Counted from the first letter of the stretch, positions 36,490 through 45,501 are shown. The stretch is DNA of 64,000 bases from Bog-473 sp963804055 (GCA_963804055.1 CAWDOU010000004.1:31469-95468); one strand, 5' to 3'. Made by a program: numbers and translations. Notes: generated by a model from the sequence alone, not told the origin.

Positions 36490-37254
36490 TCAGAAGCTGC
36501 GGACGTGGACCGTGTCGAGCCGCTGCTCCCTTGGGCGGGTGACGATGAAGACGTGCACGTCGCCGATGTCGTCGACACTCTGTCCGCTGTAGCGACCCAG
36601 TACCTCGCCGAGGAGACCCCGTTCGGTCCACAGGGCGTGTGCAGCGGCAGTGTGCTCGGGGTCCCACGCGAAGTCCGTGGCACCGCCGCCCGCGCCCGCC
36701 GCCGTCCCTTGCACGACCGTGGTGACTCGGATGTCGTCGTCGCGTACCTCCTGCGCCAACACCTTGCCGAACGCCTCGAGCGCCGCCTTCGAGGCCACGT
36801 ACAGCGACAGCATCGGAAACGGGTGCAATGTCGACTCGCTCGACGTGTTGACGATGTCGCCTCCACCGGCCGCCCGGAGCAACGGGATGGCAGCCCGCGA
36901 CGCGTAGACGGGTCCGAAGAAGTTGGTCGCCATCTGCCGGGTGATGTCGTCGTCGTCCAACAGCTCGACGGCGCAGGGCCGATAGACGGCAGCGTGGTTG
37001 ACGAGCACGTTGACCCGTCCGAACTGACGCTCCACAGCGGCAAAGGCCGCCCGGACGCTGTCCGGGTCGCCGACGTCGGTGGCGATCGGAACGGCGGACG
37101 AGCCGAACTCGGCGGCCACCTCTTCGAGGCGCTGTCTCGCCCGGGCCAGCATCACGACCGTGGCGCCCTCCTGGACGAAGCGCCGGGTGATCCCGACACC
37201 CGATCCGCTCGAGGCACCCGAGACCACCGCCACCTTCCCGTCCAGGCTCCCCAT
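36490..37254 (-). CDS. Short-chain dehydrogenase/reductase
   Basis: A 254-residue SDR. The cofactor loop is SGASSGSGVGITRRF, NHAAVYRP is the NNAG-equivalent, and Ser139, Tyr152 and Lys156 (YVASK) form the active site. The ATG at 37254 gives the full nucleotide-binding start. It converges on the kinase gene with only 13 bp between stops, and shares a 312-bp upstream region with the LivK-type gene. A 3-hydroxyacyl or alicyclic alcohol substrate is plausible but not shown. Confidence 0.87.
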   Translation of the reverse strand: MGSLDGKVAVVSGASSGSGVGITRRFVQEGATVVMLARARQRLEEVAAEFGSSAVPIATDVGDPDSVRAAFAAVERQFGRVNVLVNHAAVYRPCAVELLDDDDITRQMATNFFGPVYASRAAIPLLRAAGGGDIVNTSSESTLHPFPMLSLYVASKAALEAFGKVLAQEVRDDDIRVTTVVQGTAAGAGGGATDFAWDPEHTAAAHALWTERGLLGEVLGRYSGQSVDDIGDVHVFIVTRPREQRLDTVHVRSF

Positions 37255-37566
37255 TTCTCAGTCCACCCTCCATAACGGTTTTCTCACGTCGTGATGATCG
37301 CAGAACGCGGGCCGGGGCGACCCGGCCCCGCCCGCCGCCACTCACGTGGTCCCCAGCCTGTCAGCATGAGAAGAGTTGCCCCAATACGACCTCGCCGACC
37401 ACGCAATCCCAGAAAATTCCCCCGTCCCTGCCAGGAAATTCAACCAATGTTGCAGTATGTTGACCCTGGGAACCGCTAAACGGTATCCTCTTTTCACCGC
37501 AGCCTCCGGGGGGCTGGTTGCGGCTCGATGAGCACATCGCCCGCCCCCTGACCCGAGGAGGAACCA
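37255..37566. other. 312-bp divergent control region
   Basis: No gene is supported here. The right half is A/T-richer than its surroundings and contains the promoter and operator described separately. The LivK ribosome-binding site GAGGAGGAA lies at its right end. The left half shows no clear promoter for the SDR. Confidence 0.5.
37460..37493 (+). promoter_or_regulatory. Sigma70-type promoter with operator for livK-like gene
   Basis: TTGACC at 37460-37465 and TATCCT at 37484-37489 are separated by 18 bp, a near-consensus vegetative promoter. The operator-like repeat AAACGG-TATC-CTCTTT (37478-37493) matches 10 of 12 arm positions and covers the -10 box, so binding there would block transcription. 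Confidence 0.62.
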
Positions 37567-38880
37567 GTGCTCACATCAGGTGCGATCAGGCGATTTGGCG
37601 ACCGACGGGCCGGACGGGCACGAGGGGCAGCGGGCGGAAAAGCACTCGCCATGAGCCTCCTCGGCGCAGCGACGCTCACCGCCATGACCCTGTCGGCCAG
37701 CGTGGCAGCGGTCGGCACCGCCGGCGCGGCGACGCCGGCAGGCGAGACGCCCGACCCGGCCACCCAGTCGCCCGTCACGGTCGGCATGATCACGGACGGC
37801 GGTGGGAGCAGCGCCATCGGGACGGCGGCCCTCGTCGAGCAGGGCGCCAAGGCAGCAGTGGCTTATATGAACAAGTACGGCGGCGGCCTCGCCGGTCACA
37901 AGGTCACCCTCTACGTGTGCGAGAACCAATCGACGCCGGCGGGCGGCCAGACATGCGCCAACGACATGGTGCAGCACGGCGTGGTCGCCGTGGTCGAGCC
38001 CTTCACCGGGCAGGGCGCCACCGAGGTACCCACCATCGTGGGCGCCGGCATTCCGTACATCACCGTGAGCGGCGGCTCGACGGCCGAGCTCACCACGCCG
38101 GGTGCCTATGACCTCGAGGGCGGCTTCCCGGCCTATCTGGGTGCGATGGCGTTGAGCGCGAAGCAGCACGGCCTGAAGAAGGTCGACTTTCTCGTCGAGA
38201 ACGTGCCGGCCGCCATTCAGGGTGCACAGGTGTTCGGGGCCATGGTCTACAAGGCGGCCGGCGTCGGTTTCGACGTCGTGCCGGTCAACCAGGGCACCGC
38301 CGACATCAGCCCGCAGATGCAGACGGCAGTGTCGAGTGGCGCCAACGCGGTGGGCATGGTGGGCGACGTGACCCTGTGCACGTCCTTCCTGCAGGCCTAT
38401 AACACCCTCGGGCTCAAGATCCCGAGATACGTGCTCTCGACCTGTCAGGACCCCAGCATCCTCAACTCGCCTACCCTCGACAAGGCACTCACCGGCTCGT
38501 ACATCACGACCTCGGCGGCCTCGTCCAAGGCGGACAACGCGCAGTACGCGTTCCTCATGAAGAAGTTCGCGCCGAAGGTGAACCCGAACCCGAACGTGAG
38601 CAGCAACCAGGCTGACGGCGTCACGCCGGTGCTCGCCCTGGGCGCCATCATGAAGGGGTCGACGCAGCCCGTGACGGCGGCCGGCGTCAAGGCCGCGACG
38701 GCGAGTGCGACCAACGTCACCATCCCGCTCTCGGGCGGTCTCACCTTCACCTGCAACGGCACCGCCATTCCGCTGCTGAAGTCGGTCTGCTCGGCGGGCG
38801 CCGCCATCGGCGTGGTCCAGAAGGGCAAGTCCGGCAAGGTGACGCAGATCAAGGTCTACAACCCGACGCCGCTGTTCTAG
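37567..38880 (+). CDS. Branched-chain-type ABC substrate-binding protein (LivK-like)
   Basis: A 437-residue periplasmic-binding-type protein. After a basic N-terminus, residues about 29-55 (MSLLGAATLTAMTLSASVAA and onward) form a signal peptide ending near AGAATPAG; no lipobox cysteine is seen. The mature part has the peripla_BP_6 layout, beginning PVTVGMITDGGGSSAIG. GTG at 37567 follows GAGGAGGAA. It supplies the Liv-type importer encoded at 39400-42968. In a catabolic setting such proteins often bind carboxylic or aromatic acids rather than amino acids; the ligand is unknown. Confidence 0.88.
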   Translation: MLTSGAIRRFGDRRAGRARGAAGGKALAMSLLGAATLTAMTLSASVAAVGTAGAATPAGETPDPATQSPVTVGMITDGGGSSAIGTAALVEQGAKAAVAYMNKYGGGLAGHKVTLYVCENQSTPAGGQTCANDMVQHGVVAVVEPFTGQGATEVPTIVGAGIPYITVSGGSTAELTTPGAYDLEGGFPAYLGAMALSAKQHGLKKVDFLVENVPAAIQGAQVFGAMVYKAAGVGFDVVPVNQGTADISPQMQTAVSSGANAVGMVGDVTLCTSFLQAYNTLGLKIPRYVLSTCQDPSILNSPTLDKALTGSYITTSAASSKADNAQYAFLMKKFAPKVNPNPNVSSNQADGVTPVLALGAIMKGSTQPVTAAGVKAATASATNVTIPLSGGLTFTCNGTAIPLLKSVCSAGAAIGVVQKGKSGKVTQIKVYNPTPLF

Positions 38881-38895
38881 GGGGAACATCCGGGC

Positions 38896-38964
38896 AGCCG
38901 GCCCCGCCGGCTCCCCCGGACCTTGCTGCGGGGGCGGCACCTCTGGTCGGGAGGGCCGCCCCCG
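38896..38964 (+). terminator. Two tandem hairpins after livK
   Basis: AGCCGGC at 38896-38902 pairs with GCCGGCT at 38906-38912. A second, stronger hairpin pairs CGGGGGCGGC (38929-38938) with GCCGCCCCCG (38955-38964). Neither has a T tract, but two stable stems right after the stop suggest transcription termination. Confidence 0.5.
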
Positions 38965-38989
38965 TGGCGCGTCCTGGAAGACTCACTCC

Positions 38990-39403
38990 GTGCGATTGAC
39001 GACCGACGAATGCTGGGCTCGGTTGCGAGCAGCCGACCACGGGATCCTCTGTACGACGAACGCAACGGGCGCGATCGACGCCGTGCCCACGTGTCTCGCC
39101 GACGTCGGGGCACGCATCGCCACGCCCGTCGACACCGTCAAGCCCAAATCGACCACCGAGCTCGGCCGTATGGCCAACCTCGAGCGCGACCCGGCCGCCA
39201 CCCTGCTCTGCGAGCACTGGGACCCGGACAACTGGTCCCGCCTGTGGTGGGTGAGAGCGCGCCTGGTCCGAGCGCTAGTCGACGACGTCGCCGCATACGA
39301 GGCGGCGTTGCGGGCCAAGTACGCGCACTACGAATCGGCCACCTTTGCGGCCGTGCTCGTCTTCGATGTGGTGCACGTCGTCGGCTGGTCGGGCGGCGAC
39401 TAG
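38990..39403 (+). CDS. PPOX-class F420-dependent oxidoreductase
   Basis: A 137-residue split-barrel flavin/F420-binding protein of the TIGR03668 type: ILCTTNATGAIDAVPTC, VDTVKPKSTTELGRMANL and DNWSRLWWVRARL match the family. It should reduce a small molecule with F420H2. GTG at 38990 is the start. It lies between LivK and the convergent LivF gene, with a 4-bp overlap of ends, and is probably not part of the transporter. Confidence 0.85.
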   Translation: MRLTTDECWARLRAADHGILCTTNATGAIDAVPTCLADVGARIATPVDTVKPKSTTELGRMANLERDPAATLLCEHWDPDNWSRLWWVRARLVRALVDDVAAYEAALRAKYAHYESATFAAVLVFDVVHVVGWSGGD

Positions 39404-40173
39404 CTCGCGGAGACCGACCCGCTCATGTAGGCGGACTCGACCGCGCCGATGTCGTTGCGATAGTCGGCGGCCGGTCCCGAGAGCACAATGCTGCCGTGCA
39501 CGAGGACCATGGCCTCGTCCGCCACTTCGAGGGCGAGCTGGACGTGTTGCTCGACCATGATCACGGACGCGCCGTGTTCGTCGGCGACCTGGCGGATGAC
39601 CGGCATGAGCGACTCGACCGCCACTGGGGCCAGGCCCATCGACATCTCGTCGATCAGCAGCAGCTTCGGTGACTGCACGAGTGCCCGTGCAATGGCCAGC
39701 ATCTGCTGCTCGCCGCCGGAGAGGTCGCCCACGCGCAGCCTCTCGCGGCGCTGCAGGGCGGGGAAGAGGGTCAAGACGGGGTCGAGGTCGGCTCCCTTGG
39801 CCGCCAGCTTCAGGTTCTGAATGGGGGTGAGCTCGGTGAACAGGGCGCGGAAGTCGGGGACGAGCACGAGGCCGGCTCGGTTCATGCGGCGCGGCGACGA
39901 GCCGCGCACGGGTTGCCCGTTCAAGGTGATGGTGCCCGCACGCGGCGGCAGGAAGCCGGCCAGGGTCATGAGCAGCGTCGTCTTGCCAGCGCCGTTGGGC
40001 CCGAGGATGGTGAGCACCGTGCGCGGTGTGAGGGAGAAGGAGATGTCGCGGGCAACCGTCAACTTGCCATAGCCGACGTCGAGTCCCTGCACCTCGAGGA
40101 CAGGCGTGTCCGCGTCCCCGTCGCCGCCGCCGCTTCTGTCGCCCGTGCCGTCGATCAACGAGGTGTCGCTCAC
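39400..40173 (-). CDS. livF: ABC importer ATP-binding protein (LivF-like)
   Basis: A 257-residue ABC ATPase of the LivF type: Walker A LGPNGAGKTT, signature LSGGEQQMLAIARAL, Walker B LLLIDEMSMGLAP, and the H-loop VEQHVQLALE. The first 25 residues before VLEVQGLDVGYG are a Gly/Asp-rich leader encoded by hexamer-like repeats. GTG at 40173 overlaps the stop of the fused permease/ATPase gene by four bases, so the two are coupled. With the fused protein and LivK it completes a branched-chain-type importer. Confidence 0.9.
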   Translation of the reverse strand: MSDTSLIDGTGDRSGGGDGDADTPVLEVQGLDVGYGKLTVARDISFSLTPRTVLTILGPNGAGKTTLLMTLAGFLPPRAGTITLNGQPVRGSSPRRMNRAGLVLVPDFRALFTELTPIQNLKLAAKGADLDPVLTLFPALQRRERLRVGDLSGGEQQMLAIARALVQSPKLLLIDEMSMGLAPVAVESLMPVIRQVADEHGASVIMVEQHVQLALEVADEAMVLVHGSIVLSGPAADYRNDIGAVESAYMSGSVSAS

Positions 40174-42968
40174 GACACGGCCAGTCGTTGGTGGGTGGCT
40201 CCGAGATACGCCGTCGAGACCACCTCGTTGTGGCGGATCTCCTCCGGGGTCCCGTGTGCGATCAATGCTCCGAAGTCGAGCACGTCGATCACGTCACACA
40301 GGTTCAGGACAAGGCTCATGTCGTGGTCCACCAGGAGGATGGTCACACCGGCGTCGCGCACAGCCCGCAACCGCTCGGCCAGCCACAGGCTCTCGGTGCT
40401 GTCGAGGCCGGCCGCCGGCTCGTCGAGGAGCAGGAGGCGCGGTGACCCGGCCAGGGCGCGGGCCACGGAGACGAGCTGGCGCTGACCTTGGGAGAGCATC
40501 GACACCTGCAGGTCGCGCATGTCGGACAGCCCAAGGTCCTTGAGGATCCGATCCAAGGCCTCGGGGTCGTTCCCGCTGGACCGTTGCTGGCCCACCTGCA
40601 CGTTCTCCGCCACGGTGAGGTCGTCGGACACGCCGGCCAGCTGGAAGGTGCGGGCCAGTCCGAGGGAGGCCCGGACGTGCGGCGCGCAACCGCCGATGTT
40701 CTCACCGACCAGGAGCACGTTGCCCTCGCAACCGTGGAACCCGCACAGCGCATCGATGGTCGTGGTCTTGCCGGCGCCGTTGGGGCCGATCAGACCGACG
40801 ATCTGGCCCTGGTGCACCGAGAAGCTGACGTCGTCGACGGCGACCACGCCCCCGTAGCGGACGGTGAGGTGCAGGACTTCGAGCAGCGGGGTGTCGGGTG
40901 CGGCGGCAATGATGCCGGTGGACTCGAAAACCGGGGCCACGCGAGGGATCGACGCGGGTTTGGGAGCCCGCGGTGGAACCGAGGCCGCGGCCACGGTCGG
41001 CACGAGGGCACCCTGCGGCCGGGCTCGTGCGCCCTTCGTCCGCTGTTGTTCGAGGAAGAGGTGCGTCGGGCCCACCACGCCGTCCGGGTTGAAGATCACG
41101 GTCAGGATCACGCCGATGCCGGCCACGACGCCGTACCAGTTGTCGACGCCGCCGCTGCCGACTCCCGACGAGATCAAGGCCACCAGCAGGCCGCCCGAAG
41201 CGAGCAACCCCGCCACGATGCCGCCGCTGACCGACGTGATGCCCGCCACGACCACGATGGAGAACGTGACCAGGCCCAGATAGGCGTCGAAGTCCTGGAA
41301 CGTCACGTTGCCCAGTTGGTAGGCCAACAACGATCCGCCCAGCCCGGCGATGAAGGCGGCGATGGCAAAGCCGATCAGCTTGACGCGCACGACGTTGATG
41401 CCCGCTGCCGCGGCGGAGCGTTCGTCCGACCGCACCGCGAGCATGGCGGTGCCCAGGCGGCTGGTGCGCAGCCAGCTCACGCCGAGTGCCACGAGCACCA
41501 GCACGACGAGACAGAGGATGCCGAAGGCCGGTCGGGGGAAGTCCTTGCCCGAGCCGATGCTCAGGTCCATGCCGAACAACCGAGGGGTAGGAATGTTCAG
41601 GCCGGACGCGCCGCCATCGATGGAGTTGTTGTTGAACCAGATCGCCTCCACCCCCGCCGCGAACGTCAACGTGACGACGCCGAGCATGAGCCCGCGCACC
41701 CGCAGGGCCGGGATGCCGATCACGACGCCGGCCGCCGCGGCGACGAGGGCGGAAAGGATCGGCGCGACCGGAAACGGAATGCCCCATGAGGAGGCGAACG
41801 TGCTCAGGATGTAGGCCGAGACGCCCGCCAGGGTGAGCTGCGCCAGGGAGATCTGGCCCGTGTAGCCGGTGACGACCACGAGCGAGAGCGAGATCACGGC
41901 CGTGATGAAGCTCGAGTAGAGGGCGGCGCGGTCGTTGCCGGTGAAGAGGTAGATGGCGGCGATGCCCACGCCCGTTCCCACAATGGCGGTGGCGATGCGC
42001 CAGTGCGGCCTGGGTGCCCGGCCGAGCGTGACCTGCATCAGGCTGCCGCGGCTCGGCATGGTCTGGCCGCGGAAGGCCAGGACGACCAGCACGAGGACGA
42101 GGGGGATCAGCTCACCGGCGCCGGCGGGGAAGTCCGGATGCACGCCGTTGACGTAGACGGACAGCGATTCGAGCGCGCCGATGCCGAGGCCGGCGGTGAT
42201 GGCCCAGCCGAGCGAGTGGAAGCGCCCGACGACCGCGGCCGCGAGGGCCGGCACGATGAACAGCGTGTACGTGCCGGGCTGCAGGGGCACGAGCGGTGCG
42301 ATGAGGATGCCGGCGATGCCACAGACGACGAAACTGATGATCCAGTTGACCAGTGCGATGCGGTCGGGCGAGAGGCCGCTGACCAGTGCGCCCACCTCGG
42401 TCTCGGCGGACGCCCGGGTGGCCAGGCCGAAGCGGGTGAACCGGAAGAGCACGGTCAGGACGATGCCGAGGCCGATGATCGTGCCGGCCAACAGCAGGCG
42501 GTCGGTCGAGATGTCGATCCCGAGGAACTTGACATGGTTCTGCGGGAAGATCGGGTTGACCAGCACGACCTGGGTGCCGACCTGGTAGGTGACGACGGCG
42601 GTCAGGACGCCCATGAGGCCGATGGACGCGACCGCCTTGGCGACGGGGCGGTGGTTGCGCAGGGGGCGGAAGACGAGCAGGTAGACCACGGCTCCCATCA
42701 CCGCCTGGATGCCCAGCGTGATCAGGAGCGCGGGCCAGAAGCCGAGGTCCGAGCCGACGCTGACGGTCGGCCCGAAGCCCGGGATCGGGATGAGGAGCTG
42801 CCCGTTACGCAGCAGCGAGTAGGTGTATGCCGCGTACAGGGCCTGGGCGCCGGTGGCGAAGTTGAGCACTCCCGACGAGCGGTAGGTGACGACGAGCGCC
42901 ATGGCCAGGGCGGCGAAGACGCCGCCATTGCCCAGCCCGAGCAGGAGGAATTCGACGTAGGTGTTCAT
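40170..42968 (-). CDS. LivH-LivM-LivG triple fusion (permease, permease, ATPase)
   Basis: A 932-residue protein combining three usually separate subunits of a Liv-type importer. Residues about 1-300 are a LivH-like permease starting MNTYVEFLLLGLGNGGVFAA; about 325-625 are a LivM-like permease (TGYTGQISLAQLTLAGV is its hallmark); a 60-residue linker follows; about 690-932 are a LivG-like ATPase with Walker A GPNGAGKTTT, signature LSQGQRQLVSV and Walker B LLLLDEPAAGLD. No frame break is visible. The ATG at 42968 is divergent from the DUF427 gene. One fused protein plus LivF and LivK would suffice for a full transporter. LivM-LivG fusions are common; adding LivH is less so. Confidence 0.9.
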   Translation of the reverse strand: MNTYVEFLLLGLGNGGVFAALAMALVVTYRSSGVLNFATGAQALYAAYTYSLLRNGQLLIPIPGFGPTVSVGSDLGFWPALLITLGIQAVMGAVVYLLVFRPLRNHRPVAKAVASIGLMGVLTAVVTYQVGTQVVLVNPIFPQNHVKFLGIDISTDRLLLAGTIIGLGIVLTVLFRFTRFGLATRASAETEVGALVSGLSPDRIALVNWIISFVVCGIAGILIAPLVPLQPGTYTLFIVPALAAAVVGRFHSLGWAITAGLGIGALESLSVYVNGVHPDFPAGAGELIPLVLVLVVLAFRGQTMPSRGSLMQVTLGRAPRPHWRIATAIVGTGVGIAAIYLFTGNDRAALYSSFITAVISLSLVVVTGYTGQISLAQLTLAGVSAYILSTFASSWGIPFPVAPILSALVAAAAGVVIGIPALRVRGLMLGVVTLTFAAGVEAIWFNNNSIDGGASGLNIPTPRLFGMDLSIGSGKDFPRPAFGILCLVVLVLVALGVSWLRTSRLGTAMLAVRSDERSAAAAGINVVRVKLIGFAIAAFIAGLGGSLLAYQLGNVTFQDFDAYLGLVTFSIVVVAGITSVSGGIVAGLLASGGLLVALISSGVGSGGVDNWYGVVAGIGVILTVIFNPDGVVGPTHLFLEQQRTKGARARPQGALVPTVAAASVPPRAPKPASIPRVAPVFESTGIIAAAPDTPLLEVLHLTVRYGGVVAVDDVSFSVHQGQIVGLIGPNGAGKTTTIDALCGFHGCEGNVLLVGENIGGCAPHVRASLGLARTFQLAGVSDDLTVAENVQVGQQRSSGNDPEALDRILKDLGLSDMRDLQVSMLSQGQRQLVSVARALAGSPRLLLLDEPAAGLDSTESLWLAERLRAVRDAGVTILLVDHDMSLVLNLCDVIDVLDFGALIAHGTPEEIRHNEVVSTAYLGATHQRLAVS

Positions 42969-43056
42969 TGAGGTCGTTGCCGGACGGCCGGGTGCTCCCG
43001 GCGATGGCTCGGTTCGGGCCGACCGTCGTGTTGCTCCCCCCGGGAGTGGATCACGG

Positions 43057-43072
43057 ATTAAGGATACTCAAT
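43057..43072. promoter_or_regulatory. Candidate operator upstream of the LivHMG fusion
   Basis: ATTAAG, GATA, CTCAAT is an inverted repeat with 5 of 6 arm positions self-complementary. It has the same GATA/TATC centre as the sites at 3447, 7432 and 37478, with weaker arms. On the coding strand it reads GAGTATCCT, so TATCCT could be the -10 box, about 90 bp before the ATG. The remaining gap to the DUF427 gene shows nothing else. Confidence 0.45.
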
Positions 43073-43208
43073 AACCGGGCCAGGCGCACGGGCGGACAAG
43101 GGTTCTTGGGCGACCTTCGGTCTTCCCGGATCCTCGCCAGCGGTTCGGGTCGGCTCATCGCACGGCACACTGAAGAGGAGACCCTTCCGACGACGTAGGA
43201 GAGCATCC

Positions 43209-43599
43209 ATGAGCGACGAGCCGACCCGTGCTGGAGCCCGGACCTGATCACCCCATCACGATCGAGCCCCACCGGGGGCACGTCACGGTCCGGCGCGGCG
43301 ACGCCGTCATCGCCAAGACCGACCGGGCGCTCGAGCTGCGCGAAGCCAGCTACCCGGCCGTGCTCTACATCCCCCTCGCCGACGTGGACCAGGGGCTGTT
43401 AGGGGCCAGCGACCACCACACCTACTGCCCGTACAAGGGTGAGGCGTCCTACTTCGACATCGTGGCGGGGGACGGCGACGGCGTTGGCGACGGGGCGGGA
43501 GCGGTCTGGTTCTACCCCGAGCCCTACAGCGCGGTCGAGGCCATCCGGGACCATGTCGCCTTCTATGCCGACCGGGTCGCCATCACGAGCGACTCGTAA
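43209..43599 (+). CDS. DUF427 domain protein (probable frameshift near the start)
   Basis: DUF427 proteins are small beta-fold proteins of unknown function. The conserved core is clear: VLYIPLADVDQGLL, HTYCPYKGEASYFD and AVWFYPEPYSAVEAIRDHVAFY. A Gly/Asp-rich insert of ten residues after SYFDIV is encoded by GGCGAC-like repeats. The ATG at 43209 has a good TAGGAGAG ribosome-binding site but its frame stops after 12 codons; a one-base change near 43240 would join it to the core at DHPITIEP. Otherwise translation would have to begin at a GTG (43228) without a ribosome-binding site. Confidence 0.75.
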
Positions 43600-43617
43600 G
43601 ACGCGGGCTCGCTGCGG

Positions 43618-43639
43618 CGTCGCGCTGCGTCCCGCGACG
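43618..43639. terminator. Hairpin between convergent genes
   Basis: CGTCGCG (43618-43624) pairs with CGCGACG (43633-43639) over an 8-base loop, between the DUF427 stop and the stop of the opposing acyl-CoA ligase. It could serve both directions. No T tract is present. Confidence 0.4.
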
Positions 43640-43662
43640 GAGTCCCCCGGCGGCGTCCCGGA

Positions 43663-45159
43663 TCAGGAACCGGACGTGGACAGCTCGTCCCGCAGCACCC
43701 GCCGCAGCAGCTTGCCCGTCGGCGAGTAGGGGAGCTCGTCACGGAAGGCGATCACGCAGGGCATCTTGGTGGAGCGCAGCCGCTCCTTGACCCAGTCCTG
43801 CAGCTCGGCCTCCGTCGCGTCGCCGTCCGGGTGCAGCACCACGACGGCCGCCACCGCCTCGCCCCACTCGGCGTCGGGGATGCCGACCACCGCTGCCTCG
43901 GCGACGGCGGAGTGCAGCATCAGGACCTCTTCGATCTCGCCCGGCGAGATGTTCTCCGCCCCTCGCACGATCACGTCGTCCAGCCGCCCGTCGACGTAGA
44001 GGAACCCGTGCTCGTCGAACCACCCGGCGTCGCGGGTGCGGAACCACCCGTCCTCGGTGAGGGTGTTGTTGCCGACGTACTCGCCGGCCACCTGCTCGCC
44101 GCGCACCCAGATCTCGCCCTTCTCGCCCGCCGGGAGGACCACGTCGTCGATGTCGCGCACCTCCACCTCGAGGGACGGGAGGGGACGCCCGACCGACCCC
44201 AGCCGCCCCCGGATGGCCGGGTCGCCACTGCCGAAGGCCTCCCGGTGCTCGTCCGGGGTGAGCATGGCGATGGTGGAACTGGTCTCGGTGAGGCCGTAGG
44301 CGTTCACGAGGTCGATCTGGGGCATGTCGGTCAGCGTGCGCTCGACCAGCTCGAGCGGCATGCGCCCGCCGCCGTAGGAGAGATGGCGCAGGGTCGGCAG
44401 TGTGCTGCCCGTCTCCTCGATGGCGTTGAGGATCCGACCCAGCATGGTCGGCACCACCATGGCGTGCGTCACCTCCTCGTCCGCCGCCAGCTGGACCCAG
44501 GCCGTGGCGTCGAAGGACGGCAGATACATGATGCGACGTCCGGAGTACAAGGAACTCAGTACGGCCGAGACGCCGGCGATGTGGTACGAGGGCACGCAGA
44601 TCAGCTGCGCCTCCGTCGGCTCGCAGCCGAGGAATTCGACGCTCGAGATGATGTACGAGACCAGGTGGCGGTGGCGCAGGATGGCCGCCTTGGGCTCCGA
44701 CGTGGTGCCGCTCGTGAAGAGCAGGACGGCGATCTCCTCGGGGTCGACGAACGGGTGCTCGCCGGTGACCGGCTCGGCGATGGCCTCCTCGAACGCCGCC
44801 TTGGTGATGATGTTGGCGGCGCCGATGCTCTCGAGGCGCGCCACCTCTTCGTCGTCGGCGATCATGACACCGCCCTCGACGCGGGCGATGATGCCGCGCA
44901 GCTGCTCGTCGGGGGCGCGGTAGTTCAGTGGCGCGAACGGCACGCCGGCCAGCGCGGCGCCGAAGAGTGCCACCGGCAGCGTGTCGGCGTTCAGGCCGAA
45001 GTAGCCGACGATCTCGGCGCCGCTCTTCTCGAAGTAGATGGCAGCCCGCCGGCACCGCTCGAGGAGATCCGAGGCGGTGATCCCCCCATGGCGGGAGCCA
45101 AGGACGATGCGGTCCGGGTCGCCCTCGGCCGCCATCTCGAGCAGCATGGCGATGTTCAC
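43663..45159 (-). CDS. Acyl-CoA ligase (AMP-forming, fatty-acyl/aryl type)
   Basis: A 498-residue ANL enzyme: LLFTSGTTSEPKAA (P-loop), NAYGLTETSS (A5), DAGWFDEHGFLYVDGRLDDVI (A7-A8), and YSPTGKLLRRVLRDEL with the catalytic lysine. GTG at 45159 follows GGGGGAA; a longer open frame upstream is the neighbouring small gene read through. It lies 29 bp downstream of the small conserved protein and is probably in the same transcript. It would activate a medium or long acid to its CoA ester. Confidence 0.9.
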   Translation of the reverse strand: MNIAMLLEMAAEGDPDRIVLGSRHGGITASDLLERCRRAAIYFEKSGAEIVGYFGLNADTLPVALFGAALAGVPFAPLNYRAPDEQLRGIIARVEGGVMIADDEEVARLESIGAANIITKAAFEEAIAEPVTGEHPFVDPEEIAVLLFTSGTTSEPKAAILRHRHLVSYIISSVEFLGCEPTEAQLICVPSYHIAGVSAVLSSLYSGRRIMYLPSFDATAWVQLAADEEVTHAMVVPTMLGRILNAIEETGSTLPTLRHLSYGGGRMPLELVERTLTDMPQIDLVNAYGLTETSSTIAMLTPDEHREAFGSGDPAIRGRLGSVGRPLPSLEVEVRDIDDVVLPAGEKGEIWVRGEQVAGEYVGNNTLTEDGWFRTRDAGWFDEHGFLYVDGRLDDVIVRGAENISPGEIEEVLMLHSAVAEAAVVGIPDAEWGEAVAAVVVLHPDGDATEAELQDWVKERLRSTKMPCVIAFRDELPYSPTGKLLRRVLRDELSTSGS

Positions 45160-45188
45160 GACGGCGTTCCCCCGGCTTCCTGTGACGG

Positions 45189-45501
45189 TCAGTCCGAGGC
45201 GGGCAGCGGCTTGGCGCCCTTGACGGCGAGGATCGTCTCGCCGACCGAGATGGCGCCTTCGCCGGCCTTGGTGCACAGCAGCTCCAGGCCGAGCTCGTCG
45301 TCGCTGTAGCGCTTGCCCAACTGGGTGGGGCCCTCGAAGCCGGCGACGATGCTCTCCGACTGCGGGCTCGGCGTCGGCGGGCAGGAAGGGGTGGCCGCCG
45401 CAGCGCAGGTCGACCGGGTCGGCGGGTGCCTTCACGACCACGACCTCGCAGGCGTCGGTCGCACTCCGCAGCCTCGCCCCTGCCTTCAATTGGATAGCCA
45501 C
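45189..45501 (-). CDS. Small conserved protein of unknown function (one frameshift)
   Basis: About 104 residues when reconstructed. The first part (MAIQLKAGARLRSATDACEV, VVKAPADPVDLRCGGHPFLP) is in one frame and the second (ESIVAGFEGPTQLGKRYSDD, LELLCTKAGEGAISVG, then PLPASD) in the next, joined by one extra base near 45355. The 313-bp span is one base over a multiple of three, which fits. I recall similar small proteins beside acyl-CoA ligases in mycobacteria and relatives, without a known function. Its position upstream of the ligase suggests a role tied to the same CoA chemistry. Confidence 0.65.
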
